Shown here: positions 36,801 to 45,895 of the stretch, piece after piece
Numbering within the stretch: position 1 is the stretch's first letter
Layout of the letters: each line of letters starts with the position of its first letter
NCBI RefSeq assembly: GCF_004341245.1
Contig: NZ_SLWY01000013.1
Location: 62,001-126,000, forward strand
Source: Plasticicumulans lactativorans
Lineage (GTDB): Bacteria; Pseudomonadota; Gammaproteobacteria; Competibacterales; Competibacteraceae
DNA: 64,000 bases
Direction: 5' to 3'
Notes under the pieces: generated by a model
What the model was told of the DNA's origin: nothing
What the model saw: only the letters and a program-made list of their open reading frames with translations
Database searches by the model: none
Translations under genes and position numbers: made by a program

Positions 36801-39800
36801 CAGGGCAGTGTTTCAAACGATCATCGAAACGCTGGACTGCACGGCGCGCCCGCGTCTTAATCCCTTCTTCATCAGGGCAGTGTTTCAAACACAACATCAC
36901 CATCCACATTGAGGGCAAGTACCGCGTCTTAATCCCTTCTTCATCAGGGCAGTGTTTCAAACGCACGGAAGGCGGCAGCAGTTGCTGCAATCGCAGCGTC
37001 TTAATCCCTTCTTCATCAGGGCAGTGTTTCAAACTCACGCTCCGAAGCAGAAGGCGGCAAAACTGGTGGTCTTAATCCCTTCTTCATCAGGGCAGTGTTT
37101 CAAACTGCACGTGGAGGGGAAATACCGCCCCTCCTTCCGTCTTAATCCCTTCTTCATCAGGGCAGTGTTTCAAACGGCTCTCGGGTTTTACTTGTCCTGG
37201 TTTCTTGCGTCTTAATCCCTTCTTCATCAGGGCAGTGTTTCAAACACACGCTACCCTGCATCATGTAGCGTGAGTGTCACTGTCTTAATCCCTTCTTCAT
37301 CAGGGCAGTGTTTCAAACAGGGTCGCCGACCAGGGCCTGGACGCGGAAGGGGCGGTCTTAATCCCTTCTTCATCAGGGCAGTGTTTCAAACGAAGATGGA
37401 GCCGTCCGTTGCCACCAGCGCTTACGGTCTTAATCCCTTCTTCATCAGGGCAGTGTTTCAAACGTGTCAGGCTGCTCGATGAAGATGCGGACGCGCGTCT
37501 TAATCCCTTCTTCATCAGGGCAGTGTTTCAAACCGCGCGCGCCGGTGCTATTGCAGAAGCGGCGGTGTCTTAATCCCTTCTTCATCAGGGCAGTGTTTCA
37601 AACCGAACGGCTTGCCTATTTCGCCTATTGGCGATGTCTTAATCCCTTCTTCATCAGGGCAGTGTTTCAAACACAATACGCCGGTGCACAAGGAATTCTT
37701 GCGCACGTCTTAATCCCTTCTTCATCAGGGCAGTGTTTCAAACCTATCGGATCGTGGAAAATGCCGCGCAATTGGTTGGTCTTAATCCCTTCTTCATCAG
37801 GGCAGTGTTTCAAACTGTAAGCTGTTAACTTAACAAGGGCGGCGTGGGTCTTAATCCCTTCTTCATCAGGGCAGTGTTTCAAACGCTGACTCTAGCGGGC
37901 TTCATTCTGATCAACGGTGTCTTAATCCCTTCTTCATCAGGGCAGTGTTTCAAACCGTGCCCGCCTTTTCCGTTCGGCAAGCAATGCGCGTCTTAATCCC
38001 TTCTTCATCAGGGCAGTGTTTCAAACCGCATCCGGGCGGTGAATACATGGCCGACGTGCGTCTTAATCCCTTCTTCATCAGGGCAGTGTTTCAAACAAAG
38101 AAAACGCGGCTTTAAACGATCGCGAGACCGTCGTCTTAATCCCTTCTTCATCAGGGCAGTGTTTCAAACTTGTCTATAGGCGCGCGGTTCCGCGCGCCGA
38201 ATGGTCTTAATCCCTTCTTCATCAGGGCAGTGTTTCAAACTGACGGGCGTTGAGATTCGGGCTGCGTGAACGCCGTCTTAATCCCTTCTTCATCAGGGCA
38301 GTGTTTCAAACCGTAGCATTGCTAGGCAGTATGTTGGTTGCTGAATGTCTTAATCCCTTCTTCATCAGGGCAGTGTTTCAAACAACAGCGGCGTTCTCGC
38401 AGTATCCATCGAGCTTGCGTCTTAATCCCTTCTTCATCAGGGCAGTGTTTCAAACGTTTGTGGAGAACGGAACTATGAAATTTCTCGGCTGTCTTAATCC
38501 CTTCTTCATCAGGGCAGTGTTTCAAACACTCAGCATGACGCCACTGCCGATCAGATGTGCATGGTCTTAATCCCTTCTTCATCAGGGCAGTGTTTCAAAC
38601 GCTGATTAAAGTCGAAGCTGTGCCGCTTGACAAAGGTCTTAATCCCTTCTTCATCAGGGCAGTGTTTCAAACCCGCGCTAAGCGCGGCACCGCAGCCGGT
38701 TTCCCAGTCTTAATCCCTTCTTCATCAGGGCAGTGTTTCAAACGACTTCGCGTGGGCGGCGTCCACGCTGGGCGAGATGTCTTAATCCCTTCTTCATCAG
38801 GGCAGTGTTTCAAACCGGAGCGGGTCGCATGACCGCCCCGCTCCCTTGCGTCTTAATCCCTTCTTCATCAGGGCAGTGTTTCAAACCCGCCACCGCGGCC
38901 GAGACGGTCACGCTCACCTGGTCTTAATCCCTTCTTCATCAGGGCAGTGTTTCAAACGGATTTCTGCGCGGAGGTGGAGGCCATCCCGGCGTCTTAATCC
39001 CTTCTTCATCAGGGCAGTGTTTCAAACGCTCGCGATGTTGATGAGTCCCCCTTTCACTGCGGTCTTAATCCCTTCTTCATCAGGGCAGTGTTTCAAACTC
39101 CCCACGGCGTATGGATTGCGCCGTGCGACAAGGGTCTTAATCCCTTCTTCATCAGGGCAGTGTTTCAAACTCGCCGGCTCGCCGTTTTATGCGAGCACCG
39201 AGTAGTCTTAATCCCTTCTTCATCAGGGCAGTGTTTCAAACGTTCTGCTGTTGTGCGTTCATGCTCGTTATCCTCGTCTTAATCCCTTCTTCATCAGGGC
39301 AGTGTTTCAAACGGACATGGACGACCGACGCCTTCCGCGAACGCTGCGTCTTAATCCCTTCTTCATCAGGGCAGTGTTTCAAACGTTGGTGACGGTTCGC
39401 GCCCAAGCCCCCGATGGACAGTCTTAATCCCTTCTTCATCAGGGCAGTGTTTCAAACGCGGTGTTCTGCCTACGGAAGTCTTGATCAAAGCGGTCTTAAT
39501 CCCTTCTTCATCAGGGCAGTGTTTCAAACAAACCACCACGGCGTACCAGCAGCACGACCACCGTGCGTCTTAATCCCTTCTTCATCAGGGCAGTGTTTCA
39601 AACCGCGGGCACCGTGGAGGGCGACGATGTCGCCCGTCTTAATCCCTTCTTCATCAGGGCAGTGTTTCAAACACGATGTCGCCCGCGAGGCGGCCCGGAA
39701 GTGGTGGTCTTAATCCCTTCTTCATCAGGGCAGTGTTTCAAACCCGATGATGAGGGGAACGTCACTGGCAAAGACCAGGTCTTAATCCCTTCTTCATCAG

Positions 39801-42592
39801 GGCAGTGTTTCAAACAAAAAAAAGTCGTGCGGGTGCCTGCCAAAAAGCAAGTCTTAATCCCTTCTTCATCAGGGCAGTGTTTCAAACAAGCTGCCCTCGG
39901 GGGAGTTTGAGATCGACGCAGGGTCTTAATCCCTTCTTCATCAGGGCAGTGTTTCAAACAAGTGATCGACGACTTATTCGATCCGTCGAGTCTTAATCCC
40001 TTCTTCATCAGGGCAGTGTTTCAAACAACCCGTCTACTTTCGTCAGCCCATGTTGGGGCACGTCTTAATCCCTTCTTCATCAGGGCAGTGTTTCAAACCG
40101 ACATCGAAGGGCTGCTCGACTCCGCTGCCATCAGTCTTAATCCCTTCTTCATCAGGGCAGTGTTTCAAACTCCGGGCGCAATCGGCCTTCCGGGCGGAAA
40201 GGTGTCTTAATCCCTTCTTCATCAGGGCAGTGTTTCAAACACCCAGCCAGGCGCCGTCTCCGTCACGGTGCCGGAGTCTTAATCCCTTCTTCATCAGGGC
40301 AGTGTTTCAAACGGTAGCGGGGGGCGAACATGCCTGAGTATAAGGTCTTAATCCCTTCTTCATCAGGGCAGTGTTTCAAACCGAGACCGTCGGCGACTAC
40401 GCGAGGCGGATCGCGTCTTAATCCCTTCTTCATCAGGGCAGTGTTTCAAACGAGTCTGATCCATGCCCATCATCAACCTGACGCGTCTTAATCCCTTCTT
40501 CATCAGGGCAGTGTTTCAAACACGCGACGACAAGGGAAATGTCACTGGCAAAGACCGTCTTAATCCCTTCTTCATCAGGGCAGTGTTTCAAACGATGGGC
40601 TGAAGCACGCATCGCCTCCATGGTTTGGTCTTAATCCCTTCTTCATCAGGGCAGTGTTTCAAACAGGGAACGTCACTGGGCTTTGCCAGTACTACGGCGT
40701 CTTAATCCCTTCTTCATCAGGGCAGTGTTTCAAACCCAAGCTACAGACTCAGGTTGCAGACAAGCCTGCGGTCTTAATCCCTTCTTCATCAGGGCAGTGT
40801 TTCAAACAACATGACCGCACAGCAACAGAGCAACAATGGCAGTCTTAATCCCTTCTTCATCAGGGCAGTGTTTCAAACGCAATTCGGGAGGTGAGTGATG
40901 ATCACTTCACTGCGTCTTAATCCCTTCTTCATCAGGGCAGTGTTTCAAACTGACATGATTGATGAAGATTGCGCATTCTCGAAGCGTCTTAATCCCTTCT
41001 TCATCAGGGCAGTGTTTCAAACTCTGGCCGTGCGTCGTGAACGGCAGGAAGAAGTCCGTCTTAATCCCTTCTTCATCAGGGCAGTGTTTCAAACGCCGCC
41101 ACGGACGATGAACGTGCACTCGTTGTCAAGGTCTTAATCCCTTCTTCATCAGGGCAGTGTTTCAAACTCAAAACTTACGCTGCTTTGTATGAGCGCAAAG
41201 GTCTTAATCCCTTCTTCATCAGGGCAGTGTTTCAAACACTCGCAAGCGGTCCGAACCGGTAATCAGCCCGGGTCTTAATCCCTTCTTCATCAGGGCAGTG
41301 TTTCAAACAATTGGTTGTGTTCTGGTACTACTGCCGGGAGATGTCTTAATCCCTTCTTCATCAGGGCAGTGTTTCAAACGTTACCCGGCAGCGGAAAAAG
41401 CACGCTGGCGAAGGTCTTAATCCCTTCTTCATCAGGGCAGTGTTTCAAACAGCGTACCTGAAAAGGTATTGCTAGCGGCTAGCGGGTCTTAATCCCTTCT
41501 TCATCAGGGCAGTGTTTCAAACTCTCGCGGTGACTGCGGATTACGCCACCGCGCGACGTCTTAATCCCTTCTTCATCAGGGCAGTGTTTCAAACGCCGTA
41601 AGCAGAAGAAGGCCGCTAAGCTGGTGGCGTCTTAATCCCTTCTTCATCAGGGCAGTGTTTCAAACGCGGTGGCACAAAACAATACGCCAGCGCACAAGGG
41701 TCTTAATCCCTTCTTCATCAGGGCAGTGTTTCAAACCAAGGGCCGCCTTGACATATCCCTCGCCATCGCGTCTTAATCCCTTCTTCATCAGGGCAGTGTT
41801 TCAAACTCTGGTGGGACAGAGAGTGCATGCAAGATGGCCACGTCTTAATCCCTTCTTCATCAGGGCAGTGTTTCAAACTACGGGACACTCCAAGGATGGA
41901 GCTGGTGGGTCGGTCTTAATCCCTTCTTCATCAGGGCAGTGTTTCAAACCCTAACCAATCTGCCCCCCTGCCCATTTGAGGTAGGTCTTAATCCCTTCTT
42001 CATCAGGGCAGTGTTTCAAACGACTGGCAGTAGCGGCGATGGGGCGACCGCGATCGTCTTAATCCCTTCTTCATCAGGGCAGTGTTTCAAACCGTGCAGG
42101 GGGCCGCGGGGCAAAAGCTCTACGGCGTCTTAATCCCTTCTTCATCAGGGCAGTGTTTCAAACGCGAGCGGCCCGTCGACCTCGCCGACGGCGAACTGTC
42201 TTAATCCCTTCTTCATCAGGGCAGTGTTTCAAACCGCATCGTGGCGACCAAGGTGTTTACTGGCAAGCGTCTTAATCCCTTCTTCATCAGGGCAGTGTTT
42301 CAAACTTCTTGTCGGCGTACCATATTACGCCAGCACCGTCTTAATCCCTTCTTCATCAGGGCAGTGTTTCAAACACAACGGGGTTTACAAGTTCGATGCG
42401 CGCTCGCTTGGTCTTAATCCCTTCTTCATCAGGGCAGTGTTTCAAACATAATGTTTGACAAGATGGTTGCCGCGCGCGATAAGTCTTAATCCCTTCTTCA
42501 TCAGGGCAGTGTTTCAAACGGCTGGTCACCACCGACCATATCAGCGCGGCGACGCGTCTTAATCCCTTCTTCATCAGGGCAGTGTTTCAAAC
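27877..42592 (-). CRISPR. Very large CRISPR array, 207 repeats and 206 spacers
   Basis: I placed each repeat start by eye: first at 27877, last at 42556, mean period 71.3 bases. The repeat is 37 nt, beginning GTCTTAATCCC and ending GTGTTTCAAAC on the plus strand; copies look identical across the array. Spacers are mostly 33-36 nt (extremes 30 and 37). On the minus strand the repeat ends in GGGATTAAGAC, so the last eight bases, ATTAAGAC, would form the usual 5' handle of type III/I crRNAs. With cas genes and leader at the right, I take transcription as right to left, newest spacers near 42500 and oldest near 27900. The repeat stem is short (CCCT/AGGG). No interference gene is present in the window. 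Confidence 0.98.
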
Positions 42593-42744
42593 CCCTCGAC
42601 GCCAGAAACGCTCCAAAAACAAGGGGTTGCAAGGGGGGTTGCCAAAGCCGGCCGATAGTTTCGGAGATGACCTATTATTGCGTCGCAGCATCAGGGTTCC
42701 TCGGTGGTGGGGTACGAAGTGTAGAAGCGTAGCGGATGGCGCGG
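42593..42744 (-). promoter_or_regulatory. Probable CRISPR leader
   Basis: The 152 bases between the last cas2 and the first (newest) repeat. They are AT-richer than the cas genes and contain a direct repeat next to the array, AAGGGGTTGC (42621-42630) followed by AAGGGGGGTTGC (42631-42642), a plausible leader-anchoring site for the integrase. The array promoter should lie here or be shared with the cas operon upstream. Confidence 0.65.
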
Positions 42745-43086
42745 CTAGCGCCAGAGTTCGCGCTGATGCGGGCGCTTCGCCTTCGGCCCCAGGCGCAGCA
42801 GGTTGCGCCCGTCGCGCAGCAGCAGGATGTCGTCGGGGAAGATCTGGCGGCCGAGCAGGGCGGCATCGACCACGTGGGGCAGGGGGTAGGCGCGCACGTC
42901 GTCCTCGCGCGGGTCGATCAGGCGGGCGAGGTCGGCGATGGCGTCGGCAAGTTCGTCCGGCGTCAGCTCGGCGATGAACACCGAGTACTGCACGCGCGTG
43001 CCGATGCGCTCCAGGCAGCGGGCCACGCGCGCGAGCCGATGGGGGTCGGCGATGTCGTAGGCGATCAGGTACAGGCGCGCGCCCAT
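42745..43086 (-). CDS. cas2: Cas2 endoribonuclease-fold adaptation protein, second copy (cas2b)
   Basis: 113 residues. The first beta strand LYLIAYDIADPHRL carries the conserved aspartate of Cas2, followed by the RVQYSVFIAELTPDEL strand of the ferredoxin fold. The C-terminus is about 20 residues longer than in the other Cas2 here and ends basic (KAKRPHQRELWR). Cas2 forms the central dimer of the Cas1-Cas2 integrase. It starts 9 bp after the second cas1 and is the gene nearest the leader. The two Cas2 proteins are clearly different in sequence, so this is not a recent duplication. Confidence 0.93.
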   Translation of the reverse strand: MGARLYLIAYDIADPHRLARVARCLERIGTRVQYSVFIAELTPDELADAIADLARLIDPREDDVRAYPLPHVVDAALLGRQIFPDDILLLRDGRNLLRLGPKAKRPHQRELWR

Positions 43087-43095
43087 GGTCGCCGC

Positions 43096-43875
43096 TCAGT
43101 CGAGGTCGATGGCCCAGCCGTGCAGGCGGGCGAGCAGGTGACGGAGCAGGCGCCGCAGCCGCTCGCCGCGGCCTTCGACCAGGCGCAGCAGGCGCGCCTC
43201 GTCGATCAGTGCGACGGCGTCCGCGCGCCGGCGGTGAGCGTCGAGCAGCAGTTCGAGCACGGGCAGGCGCAGGTCCCAGGCGAGCAGTTCGACGAGGTCG
43301 TCGGTGAGGTGCAGGCGGTCGCCGAAGGTGCGCTGGCGGGCGGCGTCGAGGCCGGCCGCGACCAGGCTCTCGGCGACCAGCCCGGCGAGCCAGCCGCGCA
43401 GCCGCCGGTGCAGCCAGTGGCAGAGCTGGGCGGGGGCGTAGAGGCGCTCGAGTTCGTCGAGGGTGGCGAGCAGGCGCTCGGGCGGCAGCCGCGCGGTGTC
43501 GATGCGCAACTGCCGGCACAGCGCGCGGCGGGCGTGGCTCGCCATGCCGCGCTTCCAGTCGCCGTAGCGCTCGGCCCAGTCGGCGCGGTCGAGCAGGTCG
43601 CCGAGGCGGTGGAACAGGCTCTCGCGGGTGCCGGCCTCGCCGAACAGGTAGGCGCGCACGCCGCCGTTGCGGTCGAGGAAGGTGACGGTGATGCCGCGCT
43701 CGGCGCAGGCGAGCAGCGCCTCGGTGCTCCACTGCACCGGCCCGGAGACGACCACCCGCGACACCCGCAGCAGCGGGAACAGCGTGGGCGCGCGCTGCGG
43801 CATGCGCACGTCGAGCGCCGGCCCGTCCAGGCGCACGTGCGCGCCCTGCCGGCCCTGCAGGTAGAGCGGCCTCAC
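43096..43875 (-). CDS. Short, divergent Cas1 paralogue, probably catalytically inactive (cas1b)
   Basis: 259 residues from the GTG at 43875, which overlaps the stop of the upstream cas1 as GTGA. The N-terminal beta domain is Cas1-like: VSRVVVSGPVQWSTEALLACAERGITVTFLDRNGG (39-72). The C-terminal helical domain is shortened. The glutamate motif (EGxxA..HF in the neighbour) is not found, and where the neighbour has the catalytic histidine (LHDPAYGR) this protein reads RQRTFGDR (180-187). Only the last acidic positions (TDDLVE, 191-196) remain. The reading frame is intact and tightly coupled, so it is likely a functional, non-catalytic partner rather than a pseudogene. The longer upstream frame in this phase is out-of-frame shadow of cas1a. 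Confidence 0.8.
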   Translation of the reverse strand: MRPLYLQGRQGAHVRLDGPALDVRMPQRAPTLFPLLRVSRVVVSGPVQWSTEALLACAERGITVTFLDRNGGVRAYLFGEAGTRESLFHRLGDLLDRADWAERYGDWKRGMASHARRALCRQLRIDTARLPPERLLATLDELERLYAPAQLCHWLHRRLRGWLAGLVAESLVAAGLDAARQRTFGDRLHLTDDLVELLAWDLRLPVLELLLDAHRRRADAVALIDEARLLRLVEGRGERLRRLLRHLLARLHGWAIDLD

Positions 43876-44840
43876 GGCTCGACCTCCACCGCGGCGAGCG
43901 CCGGCGCCAGCGCCACGCACTGCCGCGCCAGCGCGAAGCACTGCCGGCGCAGCCAGCGCCGCGGCGCGCGCGCCCACACCTCGAAGCAGCCGTAGAACGC
44001 CTGCCGCCCGGCCTTGCCGAGCAGCACCGCGTCGCCGCTGGCGCTGAAGTGCTCGGGGCGCAGCACGCGGTCGCGGAACAGGCCCCACACCCAGCCGTCG
44101 AGGTGCGGGCGCAGCGGCTCGATCAGGTCGCAGGCGAGCGACTCGCGGCCGTAGGCGGGGTCGTGCAGGCAGCCGAGCAGGGGGTCGAGCCCGGCGCCGT
44201 GGGCGGCGCGCACGGCGTCGAGGTGGAGCAGGGTGTAGCCGAGCGACAGGCTGGCGTTGACCGGGTCCGGCGGCGGCCGGCGCTTGCGCCCGGTAAAGCC
44301 GAGCGTCGGCGCGAACAGCACGGTGAGCGCGCCGAAGTGCGCGGCGGCGGCGGCGCCTTCGAACCCGCGCAGGACGTCGAGCGAGTCGGCGGTGGCGATG
44401 CGCGCGACCAGCGCGTCGAGGCGGGCGAGGCCGTCGCCGAGCGGCTTGCGCGCGTCGGGCCGGGCGTCGAGGGCGGTGGCGAGCAGGCGCCGCTGCGCGG
44501 CGAGCTTGCCGTCGACCAGGCCGCGGGCGACGGCGAGGCACAGCGCCGGGTCGCTGCACAGGCGGTACTGGCCGAGCCGGCGGCGGGCGTCGGCGTGGCC
44601 GGGGCCGAGCAGCAGCGCGACGCGCCGGCTGTAACGCGCGCTCAGGCAGGCGAGGCCGATGCCGCGCTCGGCCAGCGCGCCGAGCAGCGCGGTATCGAGC
44701 GTGGCCGCGCCGCGCACCACCACGCGGTCGATCAGGTTGAGCGGCACCGCGCGGCCCTTGCCGCCGGCCTCGCGCAGCACCAGGCGGCCGGGTTCGAGGT
44801 CGAGCGCGATGCCGCGACGGTCGACGTAGAGCGTGCCCAT
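43872..44840 (-). CDS. cas1: Cas1 integrase, full-length (cas1a)
   Basis: 322 residues from the ATG at 44840. The N-terminal beta domain (1-80: TLYVDRRGIALDLEPG ... RVVVRGAATLDTALLGALAERGIGLACLS) precedes a helical catalytic domain. The metal-binding triad is present: E161 in FEGAAAAAHF, H226 in LHDPAYGRESL, and D238/E241 in ACDLIEPLRP. The PPPDPVNASLSLGYTLL segment is typical. Cas1 cuts and joins new spacers at the leader-repeat junction together with Cas2. It follows cas2a by 16 bp and overlaps cas1b by 4 bp. No reverse transcriptase domain is fused. Confidence 0.95.
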   Translation of the reverse strand: MGTLYVDRRGIALDLEPGRLVLREAGGKGRAVPLNLIDRVVVRGAATLDTALLGALAERGIGLACLSARYSRRVALLLGPGHADARRRLGQYRLCSDPALCLAVARGLVDGKLAAQRRLLATALDARPDARKPLGDGLARLDALVARIATADSLDVLRGFEGAAAAAHFGALTVLFAPTLGFTGRKRRPPPDPVNASLSLGYTLLHLDAVRAAHGAGLDPLLGCLHDPAYGRESLACDLIEPLRPHLDGWVWGLFRDRVLRPEHFSASGDAVLLGKAGRQAFYGCFEVWARAPRRWLRRQCFALARQCVALAPALAAVEVEP

Positions 44841-44856
44841 GGCAGCCACCTCCGGG

Positions 44857-45141
44857 TCAGCCCACGAAGTAGTAGTCGGGGTCGGCGGGGGCAACGCCGA
44901 TGCCGAGCGTGCGGATGCCGTCGGCCGAACCGAGCGGCAGCAGCAGGAAGCGGTCTTCCTCCAGGTCGAGCACTTCTCGCACGTCGCGCAGCAGCGCCTG
45001 GCGCTCGGCGGCGGTCAGGAAGCACTCGAACACCGACTTCTGCCCGCCGCTCGCGTAGTGCTTGAGCACGTACAGCGCCTCCCGCAGCCGACCGGGATCG
45101 GTGATGTCGTAAGCGGCGATGTGCAGCGTGCGTTCGGCCAT
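44857..45141 (-). CDS. cas2: Cas2 adaptation protein, first copy (cas2a)
   Basis: 94 residues from the ATG at 45141 (an ATG three codons upstream is possible). LHIAAYDITDPGRLREAL holds the conserved aspartate; GGQKSVFECFLTAAERQAL is the second hallmark strand. It is the first gene of the unit cas2a-cas1a-cas1b-cas2b, all within 2.4 kb and with gaps of 16, -4 and 9 bp. The 186 bases before it, shared with a divergent membrane protein gene, should hold the operon promoter. Confidence 0.93.
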   Translation of the reverse strand: MAERTLHIAAYDITDPGRLREALYVLKHYASGGQKSVFECFLTAAERQALLRDVREVLDLEEDRFLLLPLGSADGIRTLGIGVAPADPDYYFVG

Positions 45142-45327
45142 GGTGCGCATTCGACCACCCGGCGGCGGGCGCCGGCGGGTCCGGCAAGCTTGTGGCGGCG
45201 GGAGGGCGGCGCGGGGAGGGGCGGTGCCGGTACGCAGGCCGGCCGTGGCCCGCGGCGTGGGATCGCCGCCGCCGCCGGCGGCTATAGTTCTGCCACGGCG
45301 GCCGGCCGTCGCTGCGCGGGGAACGAC

Positions 45328-45687
45328 ATGAACGGTCCAGACCAGCCCTCGGCGGAGTTCCGGCGGGAGTACGACGCCCTCGTCGGCAAGGTCGCGGTAC
45401 TCGAACAGCAGCTCGACGCGGCACGGGCGCGGCGCCGGCCGATGGCGCGCGGGGTCGTCGCCGCCTGCCTGGTGCTGGGCACGCTGTGCATCGGCAGCAC
45501 CATCGCGAAGTCGTGGTTCGGCCAGGTCAGCGCCCTCGACTGGGGCATCCTGCTGGTCGGCGTGGTGCTCTGCGCGGTGTCGCTGTTCAAGGAGTTCACG
45601 CTCGGCAAGGACGGCCTGAAGGTCAAGGTCGCCGACCTCGCCGCGCTGGTCGATCAGGTCAAGGCGCTGAGACGGCTGCTGCACTAA
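45328..45687 (+). CDS. Small membrane protein with N-terminal coiled coil (119 aa)
   Basis: 119 residues: a charged helical start (REYDALVGKVAVLEQQLDAARARR, about 12-35), two hydrophobic helices (about 42-58 and 70-88), and an amphipathic end (VADLAALVDQVKALRRLLH). No family recognised. It is divergent from the cas operon. There is nothing to tie it to CRISPR function beyond position. Confidence 0.6.
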   Translation: MNGPDQPSAEFRREYDALVGKVAVLEQQLDAARARRRPMARGVVAACLVLGTLCIGSTIAKSWFGQVSALDWGILLVGVVLCAVSLFKEFTLGKDGLKVKVADLAALVDQVKALRRLLH

Positions 45688-45895
45688 TCCATGCGGGGCA
45701 GCGATGATTTATCATCGGGCCCATTGCGAAAAGGCGTGGCGCACGGGGACATCCTCCGATTCCCCCGCATCCAGTTACGGGCCCGCCGGTGGCCGCCGGC
45801 GCGGAAAACGATCCGGACAAATGCGCCAGGCGTCCGCTGGACGCTCATCATGGTCGGTCTTTATCTCCCGCCATTATCCCGAGGAAATTGACACG

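Noticed and set aside
28292-42451. Dozens of reading frames inside the array encoding repeated LNPFFIRAVFQT, VLIPSSSGQCFK or LKHCPDEEGIKT
   Set aside because: These are translations of the 37-nt repeat in its open frames. The spacing equals the repeat period; there are no ribosome sites and no codon bias.
27877-42592. Transcription of the array on the plus strand
   Set aside because: Cas genes and the likely leader lie at the right end, the stray eroded repeat at the left, and the minus-strand repeat ends in the handle-like ATTAAGAC. Not fully excluded without RNA data: the stray repeat's differences lie in the part that would be the crRNA-sense 5' half, unlike a typical eroded last repeat.
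43096-44559. 487-residue frame that would extend cas1b upstream
   Set aside because: The extra 228 residues are arginine/alanine/proline-rich out-of-frame translation of cas1a. The GTG at 43875 overlapping the cas1a stop fits operon structure and the Cas1 fold.
42745-45141. Reverse transcriptase or Cas4/Cas6 domain fused to the cas genes
   Set aside because: Looked for because of the antisense spacer pattern. No YADD-like reverse transcriptase motif or Cas4 cysteine cluster is present; all four proteins end at normal Cas1/Cas2 domain borders.
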